This document shows, in pieces, positions 17,172-25,447 of a DNA stretch of 49,104 nucleotides. The stretch spans positions 1-49,104 of the forward strand of contig NZ_JAPUVO010000102.1 in NCBI RefSeq assembly GCF_029255185.1. Direction: 5' to 3'. Under the pieces are notes generated by a model. That model ran no database searches. It saw nothing but the letters and a program-made list of their open reading frames with translations, and had not been told where the DNA came from. The position numbers and the translations under genes are program-made. The stretch comes from Propionivibrio sp. GTDB taxonomy: Bacteria > Pseudomonadota > Gammaproteobacteria > Burkholderiales > Rhodocyclaceae. Position 1 is the stretch's first letter; every line of letters begins with the position of its first letter.

Positions 17172-18335
17172 TTACCCTTTCGCCCCGAGCCGCCACAACG
17201 AAGTGACTTCCGCCGTGCGCGCCGCGTGCAGCGGGTCAGTCACGTCAGCGCTACGTGGATGGGTCGGTCGCACGTCGGTACGGCCCAGCACCAACAGACC
17301 GGCCTGTTCGATCAGCGACAGCAATTCGCTGCGCGAGCGCAATTCCAGATGCTCGGCCAGATCGGAGAGAATCAGCCAGCCCTCGCCAGCCGGCGTCAAA
17401 TGTGCCACCAGCCCATCGAGAAAACCGCGCAGCATGCTGCTGTCCGGGTCATAGACGGCGTGTTCGAGCGGTGAACTCGGCCGCGCCGGAATCCAGGGTG
17501 GATTACAAACGATGAGCGGCGCGCGTCCAGGCGGGAAGAGATTGGCCTGCACCACGTCAACTTGGGCATTCAAGCCCAGACGGGCGATATTGTCACGGGC
17601 ACAGCAGAGCGCCCGCATATCCTGATCAGTCGCCACAACGCGGGCAACGCCGCGCCGGGCAAGCACAGCAGCGAGCACGCCGGTGCCGGTGCCGATGTCG
17701 AAGGCTAGGCTGTTGCTGGCCTGCGACTTGGGCAGTGGCGCCTCGGCGACCAGCGCCACATACTCGCTGCGCACCGGCGAAAAAACGCCATAGTGGGGAT
17801 AGATACGCTCACCGAGCGCAGGAACCTCGACCCCATTCTTGCGCCACTCGTGGGCGCCAATCAGGCCGAGCAGTTCGCGCAGTGAAGCGACATAGGGCAC
17901 AGCGCAGTCGCCATAGACTTCAGTGCAGGCCTGCCGAACGTCGGGCGCGCGGCGCAGAGGGATGAGGTGATCGGCGGCAAATGGAATCAACAGCATCCCG
18001 AGCGTTCGTGCGCGCTGTGCCTGCGCCCTGCGCTGCAGATGGAAGACTTCAAAGGGCGCAGGCCCAGGCTTGGGCGGCTTACGGTCAACACGCCGCGCCA
18101 TGGCTTGCAGCAACTGCCGTGCGTTCTGAAAATCTCCCCGCCAGAGCAATGCCGTACCCTCACAAGCCAAGCGATACGCCACATCAGCGCTTTGCGTGTC
18201 GTCGGCCAGTTGCACGCGCGCGGGTGGGGCCACACCGGCCTCGGAGCGCCACACGGCAACGCGCGACTCACCCGCCTCCAGCCACTGAAGGGTCGGGCTC
18301 TCGTCGCCCGCTTCGCTATAGTTAAATCCAGGCAC
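17172..18335 (-). CDS. Class I SAM-dependent methyltransferase with NPPW motif
   Basis: A 387-residue enzyme. The C-terminal half is a Rossmann methyltransferase: motif I AFDIGTGTGVLAAVLARRG, acidic VVATDQD, and catalytic motif IVCNPPWIP typical of enzymes that methylate amide or amino nitrogens (PrmC/HemK/RsmC class). The N-terminal 180 residues are an unrecognised domain (QLLQAMARRVDRKP, then VFHLQRRAQAQRARTLG). It starts with GTG at 18335, with GAGG seven bases upstream. It lies 74 bases after the hydrolase gene and 11 before the HDOD gene. The target (protein, RNA or small molecule) cannot be read from the sequence. Confidence 0.8.
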   Translation of the reverse strand: MPGFNYSEAGDESPTLQWLEAGESRVAVWRSEAGVAPPARVQLADDTQSADVAYRLACEGTALLWRGDFQNARQLLQAMARRVDRKPPKPGPAPFEVFHLQRRAQAQRARTLGMLLIPFAADHLIPLRRAPDVRQACTEVYGDCAVPYVASLRELLGLIGAHEWRKNGVEVPALGERIYPHYGVFSPVRSEYVALVAEAPLPKSQASNSLAFDIGTGTGVLAAVLARRGVARVVATDQDMRALCCARDNIARLGLNAQVDVVQANLFPPGRAPLIVCNPPWIPARPSSPLEHAVYDPDSSMLRGFLDGLVAHLTPAGEGWLILSDLAEHLELRSRSELLSLIEQAGLLVLGRTDVRPTHPRSADVTDPLHAARTAEVTSLWRLGAKG

Positions 18336-18409
18336 GCTGCAACCTCAGCTATACGATGAGCGAAGGGTAACACGACCCAAATGAAGTGGATCCTTGCAAC
18401 AACGACCCC

Positions 18410-19282
18410 TCAAACGGCCAGCAGAAAACTGCGAACAATGGCGATCTGCGCCTCGTCCATGAACATCGGCGCGTGTCCGACCCCGGGCACTTCGACGACT
18501 TGCGGACGCGGCCCGCGCGTGGCCATTGCCTGCGCGGTGTCGACCGTGAGCAGATCGGACCTAGCACCGCGTATCAGCAGCGTCGGGCAGCGGATACGCT
18601 CGTAGATCGGCCACAGATCGATGTCTCCGCTGGTTGTGGCTCGTTGGAAGGACTGTGCGATAGCCGGGTCGTAGCACATTTCCAGACGCCCGTCGGCGGA
18701 CTGGCGCAGGCTGGATTCAGTGAGCTGACGCCAGTGCGCATCACTTAGCGCACCAAAGGGAGCGCTGACCAGCCGGATATAGTTTTCAGCATCGGCGACG
18801 CTATCGAATTTCGGCGCACGACCGATATAGTCACCGATGCGCTTGATCGACTCGGCGGAAATGACCGGCCCGACATCATTGAGCAGCAGCCGGGTGATCG
18901 GCGAACCGTCGAGACTGGCCAGCACCATGCCGATCAGCCCGCCCATCGAGGTTCCGAGCCAGTGCACCGCCTCCACGTCAAGACGGGCAATCAGCACCAT
19001 CAGGTCGGCGACGTACTGCGCAATGCCATAACCAGTCGGATCACGCAGCCAGTCACTGCGCCCGCGCCCGACCACATCCGGGCAAACCACGCGGTAGTCT
19101 GAGGCCAGGACGCGCGCCAGTTCGTCGAAATCGCGGCCATTGCGCGACAGGCCATGCACACAGACCAGGACCCGGGGATTATCGCGTGCGCCCCACTCGG
19201 TGTAGGCCATGCGATGCAAACCGGAGGGCGAGGTGCAACACACGCTGCGCTGGGCGAATTCAAAGGCGGTCTGATTGATCAT
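18410..19282 (-). CDS. Alpha/beta-fold hydrolase
   Basis: A 290-residue cytoplasmic hydrolase. It shows the oxyanion region VCVHGLSRNGRDF, the nucleophile elbow GTSMGG (Ser), the acid after strand 6 (RGARSDLLT) and the catalytic His in VPGVGHAPMF. The N-terminus SGLHRMAYTEWG is typical of lactonase/esterase-like members (MhpC group). The start at 19282 has GGGG six bases upstream and lies 25 bases after the comEC stop; a longer in-frame extension inside comEC is unlikely to be used. Substrate is not predictable. Confidence 0.85.
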   Translation of the reverse strand: MINQTAFEFAQRSVCCTSPSGLHRMAYTEWGARDNPRVLVCVHGLSRNGRDFDELARVLASDYRVVCPDVVGRGRSDWLRDPTGYGIAQYVADLMVLIARLDVEAVHWLGTSMGGLIGMVLASLDGSPITRLLLNDVGPVISAESIKRIGDYIGRAPKFDSVADAENYIRLVSAPFGALSDAHWRQLTESSLRQSADGRLEMCYDPAIAQSFQRATTSGDIDLWPIYERIRCPTLLIRGARSDLLTVDTAQAMATRGPRPQVVEVPGVGHAPMFMDEAQIAIVRSFLLAV

Positions 19283-19307
19283 TTTTTCCCCTTTGCCAGG
19301 CAGTCTA

Positions 19308-21659
19308 TCACTGCCCGTACCAGTAGCGTCGCCGCTCATTGCGCCAGGCAGTAACTTCGGCCACCCCGGCGGCAAGCACGATGTGCGCCGCGCCCTGCTG
19401 ATCGGTTCGCCATTGGTGGCTGGCAGCGTAACGTTCAAGCACCTCGGGACGCGGATGTCTGAAAGAATTGCGGTAGCCCGCTGCAAAGACCACCTGGTGC
19501 GCACCAACGGCGGCAATAAACTCCGGCGTCGATGAGCTCTTGCTGCCATGATGCGGGACGAGCAGCACCGCGCTGCGTAACAGCGCTGGCGAACGGGCAA
19601 GCAGCGCCTGCTCGTCAGCGGCCTCGATGTCAGCGGTGAGCAGAACGTCGCCGCTCTCACTGCCGATCTTTAGCACACAACTCATGTTGTTTGATTTTTT
19701 TGTTTTGATCAGGTAATCAGCGCTCTGCGGATGCAGAACCGAGAAGTGCACGCCATCCCATTCCCAGTTCTGCCCCGCACTGCAAAGCTCGCCGCCCAGT
19801 CCGGTAATCGAGGATAACAGTCGGCCTGCCGGAACCGCCGCCTGCACTGCCGTCAGGCCACCGGCATGGTCCTTGTCTCTATGCGATATGAATATCGTGT
19901 CGAGCTGTCCGACCCCGATTGCACGCAGATAGGGAACGACAACCCGCTGCCCGGCGTTGGCGTCGGCGCTGTAGAGCGGTCCGCTGTCGTACAGCAACGT
20001 GTGTCTGACCGTGCGCACAACGACTGCCAACCCCTGTCCGACGTCGAGCACATCGACCCATACCTCACCGAAGGCCGGACGTGGCGGCGGCCAGAAGAGC
20101 GCCGGCATGAGCAGGCACAGTCCTAGCCAACGCGCTGGAAAACCGCGCGGCAGCAGCAGCCAGGACACACCGGCAATGGCCAGCAGCGTGGCCCACAGGG
20201 GTGGCGCTGCTTGTTGCCACATCGGCCAGTCGGCCAGCCATTCGAGCAGCGTCATCAACTGCGCCAGCAACCAGTGATCAAGGTAGAGCAAGGGCGGCCA
20301 CGGCAGCACGGCGAAGATCAACGCCAGCGGGGTAATGACAAAACTCACGAAAGGAATGGCCAGGGCGTTGGCCAGTGGCGAGACGAGTGAGAACTGCTGG
20401 AAGAAAAGCAGGAGGAGCGGCAGACTGCCAACCGTCACCGCCCATTGCGTCGCACCCCAGCGGGCGAAGGTGGCGCGCCATCCGCGCGCTTCGCCGAGGC
20501 GTGCGCTGCCGACAAACAGCAGCAGCGCCACGGCGCCGAAGGACAGCCAGAAGCCGGTGGCCAGCACCGCCCACGGATCGAGCACCAGCACCACCAGCAA
20601 GGCAAGCAGCAGGGTGCGGGAAACGCCAAGATTGCGCCCCGAGCACAGCGCCAGCGCCACTACGCTCAACATGTACAGGGTACGCTGCGCCGGCACTTCG
20701 AAGCCGGCGAGCAGCGCATAGACCAAGGCCGCCAGCCAGGCAGCAGCAACCGCGGCCTGCTGCGCCGGCAGCCACAGCAGCAGCCGCTCACTGCGCCGCC
20801 ACAGCCAATTGATCAACAGCGCAAAAAGCGCGGCGACCATCGTCACGTGTAGGCCGGAAATACTTACCAGATGAGTAATTCCGGTGCGACTGAAGATCGT
20901 CCACTGGGCATTGGGTATCGCTCGCTGATCGCCAACCGTCAGCGCAATCAGCACGCCGAGATACGCTCCATCAGGCAAGGTGCTCAGAAAGCGATTGCGC
21001 AGGATATCGCGCAGACGTTCAACCACGTAGCCGGGGCGTAGCACGAAGTCGTCCTGACGTTGCATGTCGCCGCTCAAACGAATGCTGCCGGTCGCCCGGA
21101 TGTTGCGCTCGAGCAGCCAGGCTTCGTAATCAAAAGCATGCGGGTTGGCGTTACCGTGCGGCCGCTTCAGGCGTACCGTAAAGCGCCAGCGCTCGCCGGG
21201 ACGAACCGCCCTGGCCACACTGCCCTCCTGGGCCAGCTCGGTATCGTCCAGATCATCCCAGGCGTGATACCACGACAGCATGATCCGGCCGGGAACGGTG
21301 GCCGCCGGAGTATGCACCGACTCGACATCAAACTCGAAACGCTCGCCACGCTCAAAGCGTTGCGGCAGCGAAGCGATGACGCCGGTCAGTTGAATATCCT
21401 TCGTCTCCCAGGCTACGGGCAATTGATCGGCCAGCCGCTGCTGCGCCAGGAATCCGGCCCAGACAAAACCAAGCAAAACGCAGCAGAACGCACCGAGAAT
21501 CGGCGACAATTGACCGAACGCCCGCTGCCGCCCAGTCGACATAAAAATCCCGGCCAGCGCCAGCGCCGCCAAGCCAGCCATGAGACCGGTGCCGGGCAAC
21601 TCTCCCTGCACTTGCAAAAATGCGACGCCGCAAGCGAAAGCGAAAATAAAAAGACGCAT
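19308..21659 (-). CDS. comEC: DNA uptake channel protein ComEC/Rec2
   Basis: About 783 residues. ComEC forms the inner-membrane pore for single-stranded DNA in natural transformation. The N-terminal part has membrane segments and the DUF4131-like region (VWAGFLAQQRLADQLP). The central Competence domain holds many helices (LYALLAGFEVPAQRTLYML, quoted in part; HLVSISGLHVTMVAALFAL). The C-terminal metallo-beta-lactamase-like domain has DVLDVGQGLAVVV, SHRDKDHAGG and LVPHHGSKSSS. The H-x-D-x-D-H nuclease motif is intact. Start at 21659 (MRLFIFAFACGV); an ATG at 21707 would add 16 non-membrane residues. First gene of the comEC-hydrolase-methyltransferase-HDOD cluster, divergent from thrC. Confidence 0.93.
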   Translation of the reverse strand: MRLFIFAFACGVAFLQVQGELPGTGLMAGLAALALAGIFMSTGRQRAFGQLSPILGAFCCVLLGFVWAGFLAQQRLADQLPVAWETKDIQLTGVIASLPQRFERGERFEFDVESVHTPAATVPGRIMLSWYHAWDDLDDTELAQEGSVARAVRPGERWRFTVRLKRPHGNANPHAFDYEAWLLERNIRATGSIRLSGDMQRQDDFVLRPGYVVERLRDILRNRFLSTLPDGAYLGVLIALTVGDQRAIPNAQWTIFSRTGITHLVSISGLHVTMVAALFALLINWLWRRSERLLLWLPAQQAAVAAAWLAALVYALLAGFEVPAQRTLYMLSVVALALCSGRNLGVSRTLLLALLVVLVLDPWAVLATGFWLSFGAVALLLFVGSARLGEARGWRATFARWGATQWAVTVGSLPLLLLFFQQFSLVSPLANALAIPFVSFVITPLALIFAVLPWPPLLYLDHWLLAQLMTLLEWLADWPMWQQAAPPLWATLLAIAGVSWLLLPRGFPARWLGLCLLMPALFWPPPRPAFGEVWVDVLDVGQGLAVVVRTVRHTLLYDSGPLYSADANAGQRVVVPYLRAIGVGQLDTIFISHRDKDHAGGLTAVQAAVPAGRLLSSITGLGGELCSAGQNWEWDGVHFSVLHPQSADYLIKTKKSNNMSCVLKIGSESGDVLLTADIEAADEQALLARSPALLRSAVLLVPHHGSKSSSTPEFIAAVGAHQVVFAAGYRNSFRHPRPEVLERYAASHQWRTDQQGAAHIVLAAGVAEVTAWRNERRRYWYGQ

Positions 21660-21835
21660 AGGATACGAACCCACATCAAAGTCGACCTGAAATGCTCCAT
21701 AGCACATGCTGCTACGATCATTAAACCATGACCAGGACCGTCTGGAGACCCCGCAACTCGTGTGGAGGAGGCACGGTAAGGTGCTAGACTTCCGCCTTAG
21801 GAAAATTCTGTCGTTTCATCCATCCGGGAATGACC

Positions 21836-23287
21836 ATGTACTACATCTCGACGCGCGGCGATGCTCAACATTCGTCCAGAAAAACCTTCACTGAAATCCT
21901 GCTGGGTGGGCTCGCGCCTGATGGCGGTCTTTATCTCCCGGAGTTCTATCCACAGATAACACACACTGAGCTTGATCACTGGCGCGGGTTAGCGAACGCG
22001 TCATACGCCGATCTGGCCTTCGCCGTGCTGTCAAAATTCATTGACGATATTCCTGCCGCCGATCTCAAGGCGCTGATCGACAAGACCTATACCGCAGAGG
22101 TGTATTGCAATGGTCGCGCCGGTGACCAGGCCAGTGACATTACACCGGTGCGTTGGCTTGAGCCGGGATTGGGGTTGCTGGAGCTCTCCAATGGGCCGAC
22201 GCTGGCCTTCAAGGACATGGCTATGCAGTTGCTCGGCAATCTCTTCGAGTACGTTCTGGCGAAGAAAGGCGAAGAAATCAATATCCTCGGCGCCACTTCG
22301 GGCGACACCGGATCAGCGGCCGAATATGCGATGCGCGGCAAGCACGGACTACGGGTTTTCATGCTCTCGCCCTACGGCAGAATGAGCGCATTCCAGCGGG
22401 CCCAGATGTACTCGCTGCAGGATGCCAACATTTACAACATCGCCGTGCGCGGTATGTTTGACGATGCGCAGGATATCGTCAAAGCTGTCTCCAACGACCA
22501 CGCTTTCAAGGCCCGGCACAAGATTGGCGCAGTCAACTCAATCAACTGGGCACGTGTCGCGGCGCAGGTCGTCTATTACTTCAAGGGCTTCTTTGCAGCA
22601 ACCCGGTCCAATGATGAACAGGTCGATTTCGTCGTACCCTCCGGAAATTTCGGAAACATTTGCGCCGGCCACATTGCGCGCATGATGGGGCTGCCGATCG
22701 GTCGGCTGGTCATGGCAACCAACGAGAATGACGTCCTTGACGAGTTTTTCCGGACCGGCGTCTACCGTCCGCGCGGTGCGGCAGAAACCTGCACGACATC
22801 CAGCCCGTCGATGGATATCTCTAAGGCTTCAAACTTTGAGCGCTTTGCCTTTGATCTCGTCGGCCGTGATCCGGCGATCATCCGCGAGCTATGGGCCAAG
22901 GTTGATGCGGGAGGAAGTTTCGATCTCTCAAAAACGCCTTGTTTCGCCGATTTACCCAAGTTCGGCTTTGTTTCAGGCAAGAGCTGCCATGCCGAGCGTT
23001 TGGCGACGATTCGCCAGACCTTTGAGAAGTACGGCGTGATGGTTGATACGCATACCGCCGACGGACTCAAGGTGGGGATGGCGGCGCGCACGACCGGGCG
23101 ACCAATGCTGGTCCTCGAAACCGCGCTACCGGCAAAATTTGAAGAAGCAATTGTCGAAGCGCTTGGCCGCAAACCGGAGCGCCCCACAGCGATGCTCGGT
23201 ATCGAAAACCTGCCACAGCGGGTCGAGGTGATGGACGTCAGTGTCGATGCGGTGAAACAGTTTATTGCGTTGAACGCAGGCGCCTGA
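21836..23287 (+). CDS. thrC: Threonine synthase
   Basis: ThrC converts O-phosphohomoserine to threonine with pyridoxal phosphate. The 483-residue product begins MYYISTRGDAQHSSRKTF, has the PLP lysine in SNGPTLAFKDMAMQL, the phosphate loop GATSGDTGSAAEYAMRG, and VPSGNFGNICAGHIARMMG. This is the long, proteobacterial type of threonine synthase. ATG at 21836 is preferred over the one at 21830 because GGGA then sits at a proper distance. Divergent from comEC; about 175 bases separate the two starts. No attenuator was seen in that gap. Confidence 0.96.
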   Translation: MYYISTRGDAQHSSRKTFTEILLGGLAPDGGLYLPEFYPQITHTELDHWRGLANASYADLAFAVLSKFIDDIPAADLKALIDKTYTAEVYCNGRAGDQASDITPVRWLEPGLGLLELSNGPTLAFKDMAMQLLGNLFEYVLAKKGEEINILGATSGDTGSAAEYAMRGKHGLRVFMLSPYGRMSAFQRAQMYSLQDANIYNIAVRGMFDDAQDIVKAVSNDHAFKARHKIGAVNSINWARVAAQVVYYFKGFFAATRSNDEQVDFVVPSGNFGNICAGHIARMMGLPIGRLVMATNENDVLDEFFRTGVYRPRGAAETCTTSSPSMDISKASNFERFAFDLVGRDPAIIRELWAKVDAGGSFDLSKTPCFADLPKFGFVSGKSCHAERLATIRQTFEKYGVMVDTHTADGLKVGMAARTTGRPMLVLETALPAKFEEAIVEALGRKPERPTAMLGIENLPQRVEVMDVSVDAVKQFIALNAGA

Positions 23288-23306
23288 TCAGCGCTCTCAT
23301 GCGAGC

Positions 23307-23444
23307 CTAGAGATAAATTACAGCGGGAAATACGGCGGCAGCGAGCAAGAGCACCAGCCACTCCAGATTATGCCGCGCCAGAAACCCGGTGAAATGCATG
23401 ACCAAAACCGTAATGGCAATAACATAAAACAGTGCGAACAGCAT
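23307..23444 (-). CDS. Small single-pass membrane protein of unknown function
   Basis: A 45-residue, very hydrophobic peptide: MLFALFYVIAITVLVMHFTG, then FLARHNLEWLVLLLAAAVFP. It could cross the membrane once or form a short hairpin. A strong ribosome site (AGGGGGAG) stands four to five bases before the ATG at 23444, which is the main reason to believe it is translated. I do not recognise a family. It lies convergent with thrC and upstream of, divergent from, dinB. Confidence 0.55.
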   Translation of the reverse strand: MLFALFYVIAITVLVMHFTGFLARHNLEWLVLLLAAAVFPAVIYL

Positions 23445-23532
23445 TGAACTCCCCCTCTGTTGTCGTGCCGCCGGCAAGCGTCCGCCGCGTTCACTCTGCA
23501 CCAATTATAGCGGCATCACTTGCCGCTCATGA

Positions 23533-23559
23533 GAGATTTTCACCGATGGTAAAAATCTC
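23533..23559. repeat. Inverted repeat ahead of dinB
   Basis: GAGATTTT (23533-23540) and AAAATCTC (23552-23559) are perfect complements, and the inner ACC/GGT pairs extend the stem around a mismatch. It is 24 bases before the dinB start codon. It could be an operator or an RNA hairpin; it does not match a LexA box (CTGT-N8-ACAG). Confidence 0.5.
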
Positions 23560-23582
23560 CTGAGACCACTTACCCCTTGCGT

Positions 23583-24731
23583 ATGAACAGCATTCGCCGT
23601 ATTGCCCACCTCGACATGGATGCCTTTTTTGCCTCGGTCGAGTTGCTGCGCTACCCGGAACTTCGCGGGCAGGCAGTAGTGGTCGGCGGGCGCAGCGCGC
23701 ACCAGCCGGTCGAGCAGCCTGACGGCAGCCGGCGTTTTTCCCGGCTGCGCGAGTATGCCGGGCGCGGTGTCATCACCACCTCAACCTACGAAGCACGGGC
23801 GCTGGGCGTGTTCTCCGGAATGGGCCTGATGAAGTCGGCGCAACTGGCGCCGGAGGCGATTCTTCTTCCCGCAAATTTTGATGCCTACCGTGATTACTCG
23901 CGAAAGTTCAAGGCCGCCGTGGCCGGTATTGCGCCGCTGATCGAAGATCGCGGAATTGATGAAATCTACATCGACCTTGGTGACATCGCGGAAGAAACGA
24001 AGGTTTTGGCCGAGCGCATCAAACAGGCTGTCTTCGCCGCCACCGGCCTGACCTGCTCCATCGGCATCAGCCCGAACAAGTTGCTCGCGAAAATCTGCTC
24101 CGATCTGGAAAAACCGAATGGCATCACCATCCTCGGCATGGATGATATCCCGGAACGGATCTGGCCCTTGCCGGCCAGAAAGATTAACGGGATCGGTCCC
24201 AAGGCGTCGGCAACACTGGCCCGGCTCGGAATCAACACCATCGGCGATCTGGCGGCGACACCGGCTGAATTGCTGGTGAGAAAATTTGGCCAGACGACGG
24301 GAGTCTGGTTGCATCAGGTGGCACATGGCCTCGACGAACGGCCCATCGTCACCGAATCGGAACCCAAATCGATCAGCCGTGAAAGCACTTTCGAGCGCGA
24401 TCTGCACGCCAGGCAGGACAGAGCGGAACTCTCCGGACTATTTACCGCGCTCTGTCGGCGTGTTGCTGATGATCTGCAACGCCAGGGCTATGTCAGCCGA
24501 ACCATTGGCATCAAGCTGCGCTTTGCAGATTTTCATACGCTAACCCGCGATATCACAGTACCGATCGGCCTGAGCGATGGCGATCAGATTCGCAAGGTGG
24601 CCGGAGAGTGTCTGAAGCGCGTCCCGCTGACTCAGAAAATTCGGCTGCTTGGCGTGCGCGCCAGCGGACTGGTGCCGGCAGCAGACGCCGTATTGGCTCC
24701 GCCTGCTGCTCAGTCGGAACTGCCCTTTTAA
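23583..24731 (+). CDS. dinB: DNA polymerase IV (translesion Y-family)
   Basis: A Y-family polymerase of about 382 residues. Catalytic acids are in RIAHLDMDAFFASVEL and in DRGIDEIYIDLGD. The fingers region TTSTYEARALGVFSGM, the helix-hairpin-helix KINGIGPKASATLARLGI and the little-finger domain (SRESTFERDLHARQDRAELS) follow. The last residues, QSELPF, look like a beta-clamp-binding motif. Start: ATG at 23583 (MNSIRRIAHLD); an in-frame TTG at 23577 is possible, and no strong ribosome site is seen. It synthesises past lesions at low fidelity. No LexA box is apparent upstream. It converges with the DUF1415 gene, three bases apart. Confidence 0.95.
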   Translation: MNSIRRIAHLDMDAFFASVELLRYPELRGQAVVVGGRSAHQPVEQPDGSRRFSRLREYAGRGVITTSTYEARALGVFSGMGLMKSAQLAPEAILLPANFDAYRDYSRKFKAAVAGIAPLIEDRGIDEIYIDLGDIAEETKVLAERIKQAVFAATGLTCSIGISPNKLLAKICSDLEKPNGITILGMDDIPERIWPLPARKINGIGPKASATLARLGINTIGDLAATPAELLVRKFGQTTGVWLHQVAHGLDERPIVTESEPKSISRESTFERDLHARQDRAELSGLFTALCRRVADDLQRQGYVSRTIGIKLRFADFHTLTRDITVPIGLSDGDQIRKVAGECLKRVPLTQKIRLLGVRASGLVPAADAVLAPPAAQSELPF

Positions 24732-24734
24732 AAG

Positions 24735-25307
24735 TCAGTCCTTGCCGGGCGCATCGACATCGAGGGCCCGCCAGCCTGCCAGACCCATACCTTCGAGAGT
24801 TTCGATGTTGCGCTCATAGATTGTTGCCGCTTCCGGGAAGGCCGCTACCGCGCGGTCGAGGCTCGCCTCTCTGATCAAGTGTAGGGTGGGATAGGGCGAA
24901 CGATTGGTGTAGTTGCCCAGGTCGCCCGGCTCGGTATCGGAAAAGCAGTAGTCGGGGTGAAAATGGGCTACCTGCAAGGTGCCGGCCAGGCCCTGAGTGC
25001 GCACCACCACATCGACCAGGTCGAGAAAATCGGTAAAGTCGTCAAAAGCGCCAAGGACATACGGATGAATGAGCAGCGTGGTGTCCGTTTCATCGGGCGA
25101 CACCGCCGCCAGATAGTGCAACTCGCGTTCAAGATCGGCGAGCAGCGTGTCGCTGTCGCCAGCCTCGCTGAGCACGTAGCGCACCTGCTTCCTGACATGC
25201 ACCGCCTTGGCAAAGGGACACAGATTAAGGCCGATCACTGCACGCTCAAGCCACTTGCGAGTCGCGGCGACGGCCTCATCAGGGCTTGGGGAGTGAGTGC
25301 TGTTCAT
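24735..25307 (-). CDS. DUF1415 family protein
   Basis: A 190-residue soluble protein with TRKWLERAVIGLNLCPFAK near the N-terminus, HPYVLGAFDDFTDFLDLVD in the middle and VAHFHPDYCFSDTEPGDL after it, then the conserved NRSPYPTLHLIRE. These are hallmarks of DUF1415, found in many proteobacteria, with no established function. The conserved Cys, His and Asp residues hint at a metal or catalytic site, which is inference. Start at 25307 (MNSTHSPSPDEA). Confidence 0.85.
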   Translation of the reverse strand: MNSTHSPSPDEAVAATRKWLERAVIGLNLCPFAKAVHVRKQVRYVLSEAGDSDTLLADLERELHYLAAVSPDETDTTLLIHPYVLGAFDDFTDFLDLVDVVVRTQGLAGTLQVAHFHPDYCFSDTEPGDLGNYTNRSPYPTLHLIREASLDRAVAAFPEAATIYERNIETLEGMGLAGWRALDVDAPGKD

Positions 25308-25414
25308 GCTTTGCCTGTGCGAGGGTGGATCGGACCGGCAGTATATCAACCCGACTTAAAAAACTCTTAAGCCACAAGGGCTGGCGCAGGGTAAATTTGT
25401 TCTAACCATCCATC

Positions 25415-25441
25415 GTCATTCCGGGTCAAGCCCGGAATGAC
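25415..25441. repeat. Perfect 11-base palindromic hairpin (REP-like)
   Basis: GTCATTCCGGG and CCCGGAATGAC flank a five-base loop, TCAAG. This form, GTCATTCCGGG-CCCGGAATGAC, is a familiar dispersed palindrome in proteobacterial intergenic DNA. It is seven bases beyond the stop of the CBS/DUF294 gene, where it may also stop transcription or protect the mRNA 3' end; no T run follows. Confidence 0.7.
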
Positions 25442-25447
25442 AGCAAA

